A DNA stretch of 64,000 bases. Origin: Acidovorax benzenivorans (GTDB lineage: Bacteria; Pseudomonadota; Gammaproteobacteria; Burkholderiales; Burkholderiaceae_C). The notes beneath the pieces are model-generated. The model was not told the origin of the DNA. It saw nothing but the letters and a program-made list of their open reading frames with translations, and did not search any database. The DNA lies in NCBI RefSeq assembly GCF_028680575.1, contig NZ_JAPCKI010000006.1, positions 186,001 through 250,000 on the forward strand. Reading direction: 5' to 3'. Both the position numbers and the translations under genes were made by a program. Shown in pieces: positions 36,075-45,034 of this stretch (the first letter of the stretch is position 1; each line of letters starts with the position of its first letter).

Positions 36075-37430
36075 ATGAAAACCATTGCCCAGATTGCCGC
36101 CGAGCTACAAGGCTACGACCCGCAGGCCCTGAGCGCTGCGGATGTGAACACCTTCCTGGACCGGCTGGTAGAGCCCGTCACCGCCACCGAAGCGCTGCCC
36201 CTGTTCAGCGCGCTGGGCCGCGTGCTGGCGCAGGATGTGATCTCACCGGTCAGCGTGCCACCCCATGACAACTCGGCCATGGACGGCTATGCGTTTGCAG
36301 GCGCCCAATTGGTGGCCGGGCAGCCCCTCACGCTGCGTGTGGTCGGCACCGCGCTGGCAGGCAAGGCCTGGGCGGGCACGGTGGCGGCGGGTGAGTGCGT
36401 GAAGATCATGACCGGTGCCATCATGCCCGCCGGGCTCGACACGGTGGTGCCACAAGAGTTCACCACCACCGCTGCCGACGGCCACATCGCCATCGCAGCC
36501 GATGTGCTGCGCGCCGGAGACAACCGCCGCTTCAAGGGCGAAGACATCATGGAAGGCCGCGTGGCCCTGGCCCGTGGCGAGCTGCTGACGCCCGCCGCCC
36601 TGGGCCTGGTGGCCAGCCTGGGTCTGCCCACCGTCATGGTGTACCGCCGCCTGCGCGTGGCGTATTTCTCCACCGGCGACGAGATCCTGAGCCTGGGCGA
36701 GCCCCCCCGCGAAGGCGCCGTGTACGACAGCAACCGCTACACCGTGTTTGGTCTGCTCACGCGCATGGGGGTGGAGGTGATTGACCTGGGCGTGGTGCGT
36801 GACGAGCCCGCACTGCTCGAAGCCGCCTTTCGCCAAGCGGCCCAGCAGGCCGACGCCATCATCACCAGTGGCGGCGTGAGCGTGGGCGAGGCCGACCACA
36901 CCCGCACCATGATGAAAAAGCTGGGCGACGTGGCCTTCTGGCGCATCGCCATGCGCCCGGGCCGCCCCATGGCGGTGGGGCGCATTGCCACCACAGAAAA
37001 TCAAGCAAATTTGGCCTCTAGCGCTTATCCATCAAGCGCAAGCAGCTATCAAAATGATATCAACCAACCCCACAGCGGTGCGGTGTTGTTCGGCTTGCCC
37101 GGCAACCCCGTGGCGGTGATGGTGACCTTCCTGGCCTTTGTGCGCCCCGCCCTGCTGCGCATGATGGGCAGCACCCGCACCGCACCGCCGCTGCTGCGCG
37201 CAACCAGCACCGAGGCCATGCGCAAAAAGCCGGGCCGCACCGAGTACCAGCGCGGCACCGTCACCACCGCCGCCGACGGCACCCTGCAGGTGCGCACCAC
37301 GGGCAACCAAGGCTCGGGCGTGCTCAGCTCCATGGTGCAGGCCAACGGGCTCATCGTGCTGCACCACGGCCAGGGAAATGTGGCCGTGGGCGACACGGTG
37401 GATGTGATGATGTTTGACGGCGTGATCTGA
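36075..37430 (+). CDS. moeA: Molybdopterin molybdenumtransferase MoeA, with repeat-encoded insertion
   Basis: The product has 451 residues against 411 in E. coli. MoeA inserts molybdate into adenylated molybdopterin. Family motifs are VPPHDNSAMDGYAFAG (about 62-77), CVKIMTGAIMPAGLDTVVPQE (split over about 108-128), SNRYTVFGLL, TSGGVSVGEADHT (about 265-277) and FGLPGNPVAVMVTF (about 337-350). About residues 308-329 come from a dispersed palindromic repeat read in frame, inserted in the loop between MRPGRPMAVGRI and AVLFGLPGNP. That loop is short in other MoeA proteins, so the core should still fold. Confidence 0.95.
   Translation: MKTIAQIAAELQGYDPQALSAADVNTFLDRLVEPVTATEALPLFSALGRVLAQDVISPVSVPPHDNSAMDGYAFAGAQLVAGQPLTLRVVGTALAGKAWAGTVAAGECVKIMTGAIMPAGLDTVVPQEFTTTAADGHIAIAADVLRAGDNRRFKGEDIMEGRVALARGELLTPAALGLVASLGLPTVMVYRRLRVAYFSTGDEILSLGEPPREGAVYDSNRYTVFGLLTRMGVEVIDLGVVRDEPALLEAAFRQAAQQADAIITSGGVSVGEADHTRTMMKKLGDVAFWRIAMRPGRPMAVGRIATTENQANLASSAYPSSASSYQNDINQPHSGAVLFGLPGNPVAVMVTFLAFVRPALLRMMGSTRTAPPLLRATSTEAMRKKPGRTEYQRGTVTTAADGTLQVRTTGNQGSGVLSSMVQANGLIVLHHGQGNVAVGDTVDVMMFDGVI
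36997..37060. repeat. Dispersed palindromic repeat (family R1), copy inside moeA
   Basis: The blocks are AAAATCAAGCAAATTTGGCC, TCTAGCGCTTATCC, ATCAAGCGCAAGCAGCTATC and AAAATGATAT. This is the most complete copy in the window and served as reference for the others. It is translated as part of moeA. Confidence 0.85.
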
Positions 37431-37524
37431 CACGGCAATGCACTGCAGGCCGGTGCATGTCATCTACCGTCGGGATGCCCTGAAACCCGCTTTCCACCCC
37501 AAACTACAGACAACGATTCACGCC

Positions 37525-37851
37525 ATGCCCTACGCCGCACAACACCTTGCCCAGCCCCCATCCCGCGACGATGTAGACCGCCTGGCAGGCGCCACGGTGG
37601 TCGAGTTCGGCACGCCGTGGTGCGGCCACTGCCAGCGCGCCCAGCCGCTGATCGAGGCCGCTCTGAAAGACCGCGCGGACATTGCGCACATCAAGGTGGA
37701 AGACGGCCCCGGCCAGCGCCTGGGCCGCACGTTTGGCGTGAAGCTGTGGCCTACGCTGGTTTTTCTGAAGGACGGCAAAGAAGTGGCACGCCTGGTGCGC
37801 CCGCAGGGTGGCCAGGAGTTGCAGGACGCAGTGCAGGCTGTGCTGGCCTGA
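37525..37851 (+). CDS. Thioredoxin-family protein with CGHC active site
   Basis: The product has 108 residues from the ATG at 37525. The active site is FGTPWCGHCQRAQPLIEAAL (CGHC, about residues 33-36) and the cis-Pro segment LWPTLVFLKDGKEVARL (about 73-89). CGHC is common in protein-disulfide-isomerase-type and stress-related thioredoxins. No signal peptide is seen. It lies 94 bases behind moeA and may be transcribed with the cofactor genes. It runs into a decayed RND-pump fragment, so its downstream neighbourhood was rearranged. Confidence 0.9.
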   Translation: MPYAAQHLAQPPSRDDVDRLAGATVVEFGTPWCGHCQRAQPLIEAALKDRADIAHIKVEDGPGQRLGRTFGVKLWPTLVFLKDGKEVARLVRPQGGQELQDAVQAVLA

Positions 37852-37889
37852 GCCACCCGCGCCACCACCTGCTCAACCAGCACCTCCAT

Positions 37890-38540
37890 CAGCCCCACCA
37901 GCGTGATCAACCCGATTTGCGAATACACGTTGAGTGAGCCGCCGCTCCACTTGAGCGCCAGCAGCGCACCAATCATCGACAGCGGCATCGACACCATGAT
38001 GACGAGCGGGTCGATGAAGCTCTCGAACTGCGCCGCCAGCACCAGGAAGATGAACATCAGCGCCAGCACAAACACCGCGCCCAGCGCACCTTGCGAGTTC
38101 TTGAATTCGTGCGAGGCGTCGTTCAGGTCGGTGGTGTAGCCAGGCTTGAGCACCTTGGTGGCCGTGTCGTTCATGAACGTGATGGCCTGGCCCAGCGAGT
38201 AGTCGGACGACAGGTTGGCCGTGATGGTGGCCGAGCGGCGCTGCCCAAAGTGGTTCAGCTCGCGCGGGCTCACACTCTCGCGCACATTGACCAGGCTGGT
38301 CAGCGGAATCATCGCGTCGTTGCGGCCACGCACATAGATGGTGTCAATGTTCTCGGGTGTGGTGCGGCCCCGCGCTTCGGTCTGCATGATGATCACGTCG
38401 TACTGCTCGACATCGCGCTTGTAGCGCGTCACGGTGCGGCCACCCAGCATGGTCTCGATCGCCTTGGCCACCACTTCCACACTCACGCCCAGGTCGGCGG
38501 CGCGCTCGCGGCTGTCTTGGTCAGGAGCAAGACGGATCAA
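37890..38540 (-). pseudogene. RND efflux-pump inner-membrane subunit, internal fragment
   Basis: About 215 codons on the minus strand match an inner part of AcrB/MexB-type pumps: SRERAADLGVSVEVVAKAIE, MIPLTSLVNVRESVSPREL and FGQRRSATITANL, then SFIDPLVIMVSMPLSMIGAL and VYSQIGLITLVGL at the end. Complete proteins have about 1040 residues, so both ends are missing. Past LITLVGLM the frame runs into sequence unrelated to the pump, near 37890. The start codon available is fortuitous. It is a deletion remnant between the thioredoxin gene and rnhA. Confidence 0.88.
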
Positions 38541-38555
38541 TATCCCGCAGGCATC

Positions 38556-38577
38556 AAAAAAGCCTCCGAAGAGGCTT
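38556..38577 (-). terminator. Rho-independent terminator after rnhA
   Basis: On the minus strand AAGCCTC and GAGGCTT form a 7-bp stem with a 4-nt loop, followed by a run of T (38556-38561). It lies about 30 bases past the rnhA stop. Confidence 0.85.
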
Positions 38578-38604
38578 GCGAGGGATGAGCAGTTGGCGAT
38601 GGAT

Positions 38605-39054
38605 CTACCTGCGGCCCAGGGCCTGGTCCACGCCCCGGTTGGCCAAACCGTCGGCCCGCTCGTTGCCCGGGTCGCCCGAATGCCCCTTCACCCAGCGCCA
38701 TTCAATGCGGTGGCCGCCGGTACTGACCAGCGCATCCAGCCGCTGCCACAGCTCCACGTTCTTGACCGGCTGCTTGGAGGCCGTGCGCCAGCCCTTGGCC
38801 TTCCAGCCATGGATCCACTCGGTAATGCCCTTGCGCACGTACTCGCTGTCCAGGTACAGCGTCACGGCACAGGGGCGCTTGAGGGCCGACAGCGCCTCGA
38901 TCACCGCCATCAGCTCCATGCGGTTGTTGGTGGTGCCCAGCTCGCCGCCAAACAGCTCTTTTTCGGTCGCACCGGAGCGCAGCAGCACGCCCCACCCGCC
39001 GGGGCCCGGATTGCCCTTGCAGGCGCCATCGGTGTAAATCTCTACCTGGTTCAA
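38605..39054 (-). CDS. rnhA: Ribonuclease HI, TTG start
   Basis: The product has 149 residues, as expected for RNase HI, which cuts RNA in RNA-DNA hybrids. Catalytic residues are visible as Asp in [16 protein letters not shown] (about residue 9), Glu in [13 protein letters not shown] (about 47), Asp in [12 protein letters not shown] (about 69) and the final His/Asp in [14 protein letters not shown] (about 123-135). The start is a TTG (TTGAACCAG) with AGGAA upstream; no suitable ATG exists nearby. It follows the yafS-like methyltransferase gene and ends at a terminator. The gloB/yafS-rnhA neighbourhood is shared with E. coli. Confidence 0.95.
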   Translation of the reverse strand: MNQVEIYTDGACKGNPGPGGWGVLLRSGATEKELFGGELGTTNNRMELMAVIEALSALKRPCAVTLYLDSEYVRKGITEWIHGWKAKGWRTASKQPVKNVELWQRLDALVSTGGHRIEWRWVKGHSGDPGNERADGLANRGVDQALGRR

Positions 39055-39130
39055 ACTCTGTTCCTGACAATGAGGTGGATGGTTGCTGCGGCGGGACATG
39101 GAACCCCACGGCAACCGCAAAAGACTGTGC

Positions 39131-39985
39131 TCAAGGCTTGTGCCGGACCGCAGCAGAGGCGGCCCGCGAAGGATTTTCCCCCCGCTGGGACGCCCTGTTG
39201 GCAATGGGCACGGTACCCGCAGCACGTTGGCGGTGGGTGCGCCAGGCGGGCTCCAGCAAACGCATGCCATGCACCCGTTTGACGGCTACCAGGAAATACG
39301 CGGCACCCAGAATAGGCCACCACTTTTCACCCAAAGGGTCCATCCAGCCAAAACGCTCCAGCCACTGCGCACTGCGCACCGCTGGACGATAACAGCCAAA
39401 ACGGGCCGACTCGACCTCGAAGTTCAAAAGCCGCAGCCAATCGCGCAGGCGGCGATAGCCGATGAACTCGCCCACGTCGGGCAGGTACAGGGTGCCCCGC
39501 CCCAGGCGCTGGTACAGGCGCGCACGCCGCTGGCGCAAGCCCCACAGGCTGGTGGGGTTCAGGCCACTGATGACCACGCGACCTTCGGGAACCAGCACCC
39601 GCTCCACCTCGCGCAGCGCGGCGTGGGGGTCAATGCTCAGCTCCAGCGTGTGGGGCAACACCAGCAGGTCCAGGCTCGCTGCGGGGAAGGGCAAGGCCAC
39701 GGGCTCGGAGAGCAGGTCCACCGCGCGGCGTTGCAGCGGGCCGTCGCCCCCACCCGTCTCCACAAAGGCGATGGAGCCCTCCACGGCCTCCTGCCCCATG
39801 GCGAGCCACTGGTGGGGCATGCGGTTGGCGCGCAAGCCGTCGAGCAGCGGCATGCCCAGCTGGAGGCTGTGGTAGCCAAAAATGTCGGCCACCGCCTCGT
39901 CAAAGCGTGCCTGCTCCCACGCGAGCAGGTAGCGGCCGGGGGGGGAGTCGAACCAGTGGTGCAAACCTATAATTTGATCGCTCAT
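39131..39985 (-). CDS. SAM-dependent methyltransferase, YafS-like
   Basis: The product has 284 residues from the ATG at 39985 ([20 protein letters not shown]). It has the class I methyltransferase layout, with a [21 protein letters not shown] motif region (about 100-120) and [20 protein letters not shown] (about 128-147). The glycine-rich SAM loop is poorly conserved ([11 protein letters not shown]), as in YafS. Gene order with gloB and rnhA also points to YafS, whose substrate is unknown. Its start codon overlaps the gloB start codon on the other strand by two bases, so both 5' signals lie in the neighbour gene. Confidence 0.85.
   Translation of the reverse strand: MSDQIIGLHHWFDSPPGRYLLAWEQARFDEAVADIFGYHSLQLGMPLLDGLRANRMPHQWLAMGQEAVEGSIAFVETGGGDGPLQRRAVDLLSEPVALPFPAASLDLLVLPHTLELSIDPHAALREVERVLVPEGRVVISGLNPTSLWGLRQRRARLYQRLGRGTLYLPDVGEFIGYRRLRDWLRLLNFEVESARFGCYRPAVRSAQWLERFGWMDPLGEKWWPILGAAYFLVAVKRVHGMRLLEPAWRTHRQRAAGTVPIANRASQRGENPSRAASAAVRHKP
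39968..39973 (+). promoter_or_regulatory. Consensus -10 box just before gloB
   Basis: TATAAT ends 10 bases before the gloB ATG. No good -35 box is seen 17 bases upstream. Transcription starting 6-8 bases past it would give an almost leaderless gloB message. Confidence 0.5.
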
Positions 39986-40760
39986 GAACTTGCTACCGCT
40001 GCCCGCCTTTACCGACAACTACATCTGGATGCTGCACGACGGCCGCCAGGCCATCGTGGTGGACCCGGGAGAAGCCGCGCCGGTGGAGCAGGCCTTACAC
40101 CGCTGGGGCCTGACACTGCAGGCCATTCTAGTCACGCACCACCATGCCGATCATGTCGGTGGAGTCGATGCCCTGCGCCACGCCACCGGCGCACAGGTGT
40201 ATGGCCCCGCGCGGGAGCGCATGCCCGAGCCGCTGGTGCGACTGACGCAGGGCGACACCGTCAACGCGCTGGGGCTGCAGTTCCAGGTCATCGACGTGCC
40301 GGGGCACACAGCGGGCCACATTGCCTACCACTGCCCCGAGATGGACGGTGCACCCCTGCTTTTTTGTGGCGATACGCTGTTCTCGGGCGGCTGTGGTCGG
40401 CTGTTTGAAGGCACACCCGCGCAAATGCTCGACTCGCTGGACCGGCTGGCTGCGCTGCCGGGCAACACCCGGGTGTGTTGCACCCACGAGTACACACTGT
40501 CGAACCTGAAGTTTGCGCGGGCTGTGGAACCTGGCAACGCCGCCCTGCTCCACTACAGCAGCCAGTGCGAAGCCTTGCGGGCACAGAACCAGCCCACGCT
40601 GCCGTCGCACATGGCGCTGGAGCGAGACATCAACCCCTTTCTGCGCGTGCGGCAAGGCCCGGTGGCGCAAGCTGCCCAGGGCTACGACGCGCAGGTGCCC
40701 CTTGACGACGCCGTAGCGGTGCTGGCCGCGCTGCGTCAATGGAAAAACGAGTTCCGATGA
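39984..40760 (+). CDS. gloB: Hydroxyacylglutathione hydrolase (glyoxalase II)
   Basis: The product has 258 residues. Glyoxalase II splits S-lactoylglutathione to lactate and glutathione, the second step of methylglyoxal removal. The metal motif THHHADHVGG (about 51-60), the VPGHTAGHI histidine (about 108), FCGDTLFSGGCGR (about 128-140) and CTHEYTLSNLKFA (about 165-177) are present. The start [17 protein letters not shown] is the family N-terminus, which supports the ATG at 39984. The stop overlaps the mltD start (ATGA), so the genes are coupled. Confidence 0.97.
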   Translation: MNLLPLPAFTDNYIWMLHDGRQAIVVDPGEAAPVEQALHRWGLTLQAILVTHHHADHVGGVDALRHATGAQVYGPARERMPEPLVRLTQGDTVNALGLQFQVIDVPGHTAGHIAYHCPEMDGAPLLFCGDTLFSGGCGRLFEGTPAQMLDSLDRLAALPGNTRVCCTHEYTLSNLKFARAVEPGNAALLHYSSQCEALRAQNQPTLPSHMALERDINPFLRVRQGPVAQAAQGYDAQVPLDDAVAVLAALRQWKNEFR

Positions 40761-42283
40761 AAATTTTGCACATTGCCTGCCTGGCTGGCCTTTTGTGGCT
40801 GACAGGCTGCGCCACCACGGGTTCGGCGCCAGACCAGGCGGCTGCCAACGGCACCATCAGCTCAAAGAGCCCCTCATCACCCCACACCCCCGTCATCCCC
40901 CACGGCCCGCTCAAACCCATCACCGCAGCCCAGGCCACCAGTGGTGAGGTGGCTTCGCTGTCGGCCCCCGCCGACCTGTGGGACCGCATCCGGCGCGGCT
41001 TTGCCATGCCCGACCTCCAGCACGAGCTGGTGCAGGACCGCGAGCAGTGGTACGCCACGCGTCCCGACTACATGCAGCGCATGACCGAGCGCTCCAGCAA
41101 GTACCTGTTCCATATTGTTGAAGAACTGGAACGCCGGGGCATGCCGACCGAGCTGGCGCTGCTGCCCTACATCGAAAGCGCGTTCAACCCCCAGGCAGTG
41201 TCGAGCGCCAAGGCCGCAGGCATGTGGCAGTTCATGCCCGCCACGGGCAACTATTTCGACCTCAAGCAAAACGCTTTCCGCGACGACCGCCGCGACGTGC
41301 TCGCATCCACCCGCGCGGCGCTGGACTACCTGCAAAAGCTGTACGGCATGTTTGGCGACTGGCACCTGGCCCTGGCCGCCTACAACTGGGGCGAGGGCAG
41401 CGTAGGCCGCGCCATTGCCCGCAACCAGAAACTGGGCCTGGGCACCACCTACACCGACCTGAACATGCCTGCGGAAACCCGCATGTATGTGCCCAAGCTG
41501 CAGGCGGTCAAGAACATCGTGGCCAATCCCGATGCGTTCAACACCGAATTGCCCTTGATCGAAAACCACCCGTACTTCCAGACAGTGGACATCACGCATG
41601 ACATCGACGTGTCGCTGGTGGCCACGCTGGCGGGTATTCGCGAGGAAGATTTTCGAGCCCTCAACCCGTCGTACAAGCGGCCCGTGATCCTGGCCGCAGG
41701 CACGCCGCAAATTCTGCTGCCCTGGGACAACGCAAAGGTGTTCCAGCGCAACCTGGAGGCCAAGCGCGAAGGCCAGTATGCGAGCTGGACCGTGTGGTCT
41801 GTGCCCACCACCATGAGCGTGGCCGATGCAGCCCAGCGTGCAGGCATGAGTGAGGCGGACCTGCGCAACATGAACAACATCCCGCCGCGCATGCTTATCA
41901 AGGCGGGCTCGGCGCTGATGGTGCCTCGCTCCACCACCACGCGGCAAGACGTGTCGTCCCATCTGGCCGACAACGGTCAACTGAGCCTCACCCCCGAGAT
42001 CGTGACCCGTCGCAGCACGGTGCGCGCTGGCAAGGGTGACACGGTGGCCAGCATTGCGCGGCGCTACAAGCTGGCAGCGGCCAGCGTGGCGGACTGGAAC
42101 GACGTGCGGGCCAATGCTGCGTTCAAGGTGGGCCAGCAGGTGGTGGTGTACCTCCCCGTGCGTCAGGGCGGCGCGCGCAGCGGCAGCACCAATGCTCGCG
42201 CCTCGGTCGCCACGGCAGGCAAGCGCCAAGCACCCGCGCCTGCGCGGCGTGGCGGCTCCCCCTCCAAGGTCAAGCGCCGCTGA
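40757..42283 (+). CDS. mltD: Membrane-bound lytic murein transglycosylase D (lipoprotein)
   Basis: The product has 508 residues from the ATG at 40757. MKILHIACLAGLLWLTGC is a lipoprotein signal with lipobox LTGC. The SLT domain follows at about 110-260, with catalytic Glu in LPYIESAFNPQAVS and the AAGMWQFMPATG motif. Two LysM peptidoglycan-binding repeats lie at about 335-395 and 420-475. The C-terminus is Ser/Ala/Arg-rich. The enzyme cleaves glycan strands with anhydro-muropeptide release. The mltD-gloB pairing is also known in E. coli. Confidence 0.95.
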   Translation: MKILHIACLAGLLWLTGCATTGSAPDQAAANGTISSKSPSSPHTPVIPHGPLKPITAAQATSGEVASLSAPADLWDRIRRGFAMPDLQHELVQDREQWYATRPDYMQRMTERSSKYLFHIVEELERRGMPTELALLPYIESAFNPQAVSSAKAAGMWQFMPATGNYFDLKQNAFRDDRRDVLASTRAALDYLQKLYGMFGDWHLALAAYNWGEGSVGRAIARNQKLGLGTTYTDLNMPAETRMYVPKLQAVKNIVANPDAFNTELPLIENHPYFQTVDITHDIDVSLVATLAGIREEDFRALNPSYKRPVILAAGTPQILLPWDNAKVFQRNLEAKREGQYASWTVWSVPTTMSVADAAQRAGMSEADLRNMNNIPPRMLIKAGSALMVPRSTTTRQDVSSHLADNGQLSLTPEIVTRRSTVRAGKGDTVASIARRYKLAAASVADWNDVRANAAFKVGQQVVVYLPVRQGGARSGSTNARASVATAGKRQAPAPARRGGSPSKVKRR

Positions 42284-42357
42284 CCTGCGAACGCTCCTTC
42301 AAGGCCGCAAGGGCTTCGTGGGGCCCTGCTTTGCTCCCGCCGTCGGCTCCAAAAGGT

Positions 42358-42510
42358 TCAGAACCGGAGCGTGTGCATGCCCAGCAACCCCAGGATGCCC
42401 ATGATGATGAGATAGAGCGCCACGATGGTGCTGAGCAAACGCGGCATGACCAGGATGAGAATGCCTGCGATCAGAGAAACGAGTGGGCCGATGCTGAGGC
42501 TCAGCGACAT
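42358..42510 (-). CDS. DUF3096 small membrane protein
   Basis: The product has 50 residues from the ATG at 42510, with an AAGGA site upstream. The whole protein is two membrane helices, SIGPLVSLIAGILILVMP and LLSTIVALYLIIMGILGLLG, with a short basic tail. This is the DUF3096 pattern, a family of tiny membrane proteins of unknown role. It stands alone between convergent mltD and a binding-protein gene. A longer in-frame N-terminal extension is possible but has no family support. Confidence 0.8.
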   Translation of the reverse strand: MSLSLSIGPLVSLIAGILILVMPRLLSTIVALYLIIMGILGLLGMHTLRF

Positions 42511-42693
42511 GGTGGATAGTCCTTGAAAAATGGCACGGGGATGGCGCAGCAAAACCGCTGCACGCGTGGCCTGCGCGGTGCATAGGGTTCGAAGGTGCGG
42601 TGCGATTGCGGTGCAATGGCAAGCGCCTGACACTGTAGTCGATGCCGGAGCCCATACAGCCTCCCGCCACAGCGATTCGTCAGACGTCAAACT

Positions 42694-43749
42694 TCAGACG
42701 CTGTACTTTTGGCGGGCCTTGCGCACGAAGTCGTGGGTGGAGGTACGCGCCAGCTCGACCTTGGCCTCAGCCAGTTCGGGCAGCACACGCGACAGCACCC
42801 GCAGTGCAGTGGCCGGGCCTTCATCAGGCATCAGACCGTTGGTGGAGTACGTCTCACGCACCCGGCTGAACGCCGCCAGGTACAGTCCCCGGTCACCCAT
42901 CAAGTAAGCGGCGGGCACCGCCTTCACGAGATCTGCCGGGGCTGCTGTCTGCAGCCACTTGAGCGCATGCACGATGCCGTTGACCAGCGCCTGGGCTTGT
43001 GCCGACTGCTTCTGGATGAAGGTCTGGGGCGCATACAGGCAACTGGCGGGCATGGTGCCACTGAACATGTCTTGCGCCGCCTTGAGCGAACGCAGGTCCC
43101 CCACGATGCGGGTGTCCGCCTTTTGCTCCAGCAAGGTCATGATGGGATCGGCATGGCACAGCGCATGCACCTGACCAGACCGCAGCGCGTTCATGGCATT
43201 GGTGCCCGAGCCCACGCCCACAAAACCCACATCGCGCAACGGCACGCCCGCACGCATCAGCATCAGGCTGGCCGCCAGATGGGTGGATGAGCCCACCGAC
43301 GACACCCCCACCTTGCGCCCTGCCAGGTCCCCCAACTCCTTGTACGCCGGTACTGACCGCAGTGACACCCCCAACGCCAGCTGCGGGGCCCGCCCCTGCA
43401 GCACCAGTGCGCGGTACGCATGGCCACGCACCTGGGCACGCAGCACATGCTCGAATGCACCGGAGCAGACATCGGCCGCTCCGTCCTGCACCGCCTGCCA
43501 GGCGAGGGCACCCGCCGAATAGTCCCGCACCACCACGTCCAGGCCTTCGAGGCGGAAATACCCCAGCGCATCAGCCAGCGCCAGCGGCAGGTGGTACAAA
43601 ACGCCCTGCCCACCGACCGCCACGGTCACCCGCCCCAACGCAGCGCCATCGGTCTGTGCACGCACCCGGATCGCAGGCGACCACACCGCAGCCGCCGACA
43701 AGGCGGACACGGCGCCAAAGGCGCGGCGAGTGAGTGGAGGCAGGGGCAT
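42694..43749 (-). CDS. NitT/TauT-type ABC substrate-binding protein, probably Tat-exported
   Basis: The product has 351 residues from the ATG at 43749 (MPLPPLTRRAFGAVSALSAA). TRRAF plus the hydrophobic stretch to AIRVRAQ suggests a Tat signal. The mature part has the aliphatic sulfonate/nitrate-binding fold (VGGQGVLYHLPLALADALGY, GVSSVGSSTHLAASLML, VGSGTNAMNALRSGQVHAL). No permease or ATPase gene is near, so it must work with a distant transporter or as a solo binding protein. A TTG further upstream (43785) could also start it; a 17-bp palindrome lies in that stretch. Confidence 0.88.
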   Translation of the reverse strand: MPLPPLTRRAFGAVSALSAAAVWSPAIRVRAQTDGAALGRVTVAVGGQGVLYHLPLALADALGYFRLEGLDVVVRDYSAGALAWQAVQDGAADVCSGAFEHVLRAQVRGHAYRALVLQGRAPQLALGVSLRSVPAYKELGDLAGRKVGVSSVGSSTHLAASLMLMRAGVPLRDVGFVGVGSGTNAMNALRSGQVHALCHADPIMTLLEQKADTRIVGDLRSLKAAQDMFSGTMPASCLYAPQTFIQKQSAQAQALVNGIVHALKWLQTAAPADLVKAVPAAYLMGDRGLYLAAFSRVRETYSTNGLMPDEGPATALRVLSRVLPELAEAKVELARTSTHDFVRKARQKYSV

Positions 43750-43764
43750 GGAATCAGGAAAAAA

Positions 43765-43781
43765 TGCAATGCTGCATTGCA
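43765..43781. promoter_or_regulatory. 17-bp palindrome before the NitT/TauT-type gene
   Basis: TGCAATGC and GCATTGCA flank one base. The site lies 15 bases before the preferred ATG. It may be an operator overlapping the transcription start, or it may be coding if the upstream TTG is used. Confidence 0.4.
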
Positions 43782-43903
43782 ACAATCGTGCCGCAGCGCA
43801 GGCGAAACCGCATCAGGGTGAATCCCTGCGGGTTACTACGTACCGTGACCAATGGCCTTCAGCGGCCGCGCACCACAAGGCGGGTGGCACACGCCCCGCG
43901 CAC

Positions 43904-44329
43904 TCAGCGGTAGCCGATGAACAGGATAGCGATGTTGACCAGAAAACCACCCGCCCAGACCGCGCTGCGCGCCATCGGCATGTCGGCCACGTACATCATC
44001 ACGTAGAAGATACGCAGGAACACATACAACAACGCCAGCAGGTCCAGCAGCGTCTGCCCCGCGCCCAGCAGGTGCGCAATGATGACCGCGCCGATAAAAA
44101 ACGGCAGCGCTTCAAAGCTGTTGGCCTGCGCTGCGTTGGCACGCCCGCGCCAGTCAGCCTGCCGCGAGAGCCAGCCGCGCGGGTCGTGGTTGTCAAAACC
44201 GCCTTCTTTGCGGGACTTGCCAAAGTTGCCGCTTTTGGCCAGCCAGGCACAAGCGAGGGGCAGCAGCGCGGCGAACAGCACGCACCAGTAGGCCACGGTG
44301 AACCGTGCGACGTGCAGGGTGGTATTCAT
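43904..44329 (-). CDS. MAPEG family membrane protein
   Basis: The product has 141 residues from the ATG at 44329 (MNTTLHVARFTVAYWCVLFA). Four membrane helices are evident. The MAPEG signature region RANAAQANSFEALPFFIGAV (about 68-87) and LRIFYVMMYVADMPMARSAVW (about 105-125) are present. Eukaryotic members are glutathione or leukotriene enzymes; bacterial members have unclear roles. Start and family length agree. A partial R1 repeat lies just upstream. Confidence 0.9.
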   Translation of the reverse strand: MNTTLHVARFTVAYWCVLFAALLPLACAWLAKSGNFGKSRKEGGFDNHDPRGWLSRQADWRGRANAAQANSFEALPFFIGAVIIAHLLGAGQTLLDLLALLYVFLRIFYVMMYVADMPMARSAVWAGGFLVNIAILFIGYR

Positions 44330-44352
44330 TTTCTGAAGCTTTTGAGGGCCCC

Positions 44353-44390
44353 AGCGCAACACACATAAGCGCTGGCAGCTATTAAATTGA
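44353..44390. repeat. Dispersed palindromic repeat (family R1), degenerate copy
   Basis: The blocks AGCGC, ATAAGCGCTGGCAGCTATTAA match the right half of the family, with a decayed left half. It lies between recR and the MAPEG gene. Confidence 0.6.
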
Positions 44391-44443
44391 GAGTATTTTA
44401 GCGACAGACAACACCCGGGCTGGTGCCGCCAGACGCTTGGGTG

Positions 44444-45034
44444 TCACCGACGATCCACCAACGCATGCGCAATCGTGCCCAGGTCCACGTACTCCAGCTC
44501 ACTGCCTACGGGTACCCCCCGCGCGAGCCGCGTCACGTGCAGCCCCCGGCTCTTGAGCGCCTCGCTGATCACATGCGCAGTGGCCTCGCCCTCGGCATTG
44601 AAGTTGGTCGCCAGGATCACCTCCTGCACCGTGCCATCCGTGGCGCGCTCCATGAGCTTGTGCAGGCCGATCTCCTTGGGGCCAACACCATCGAGCGGAC
44701 TGAGCCGCCCCATCAGCACAAAGTACAGCCCCTTGAAAGCACCCGTGCGCTCCAGTGCCGACTGATCCGCAGGCGTCTCGACCACACACAGCCGCGTGGC
44801 ATCACGGTCAGGGTCCAGGCAGGTGCTGCACACCTCCGCCTCGGTGAACGTATGACAACGTGCACAGTGGTGCACCGTGCCCACCGCTTCCGAGAGCGCC
44901 CGCGACAGGGCCAGCGCCCCCTCGCGATCATGCTGCAGCAGATGGAACGCCATGCGCTGCGCAGACTTCACCCCCACTCCCGGCAGCCGGCGCAGCGCCT
45001 GGATCAGAACGTCGAGGGAATTGGTGGTGGACAT
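44444..45034 (-). CDS. recR: Recombination mediator RecR
   Basis: The product has 196 residues from the ATG at 45034 ([21 protein letters not shown]). RecR forms a ring clamp with RecO/RecF and helps load RecA on gapped DNA. The helix-hairpin-helix lies at about 10-30, the zinc motif [16 protein letters not shown] at about 59-74 and the Toprim domain at about 80-175 ([35 protein letters not shown]). No clear ribosome site is seen before the ATG, although the start fits the family. It is the third gene after dnaX and ybaB, separated from ybaB by an unusual 250-base intergenic region. Confidence 0.96.
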   Translation of the reverse strand: MSTTNSLDVLIQALRRLPGVGVKSAQRMAFHLLQHDREGALALSRALSEAVGTVHHCARCHTFTEAEVCSTCLDPDRDATRLCVVETPADQSALERTGAFKGLYFVLMGRLSPLDGVGPKEIGLHKLMERATDGTVQEVILATNFNAEGEATAHVISEALKSRGLHVTRLARGVPVGSELEYVDLGTIAHALVDRR

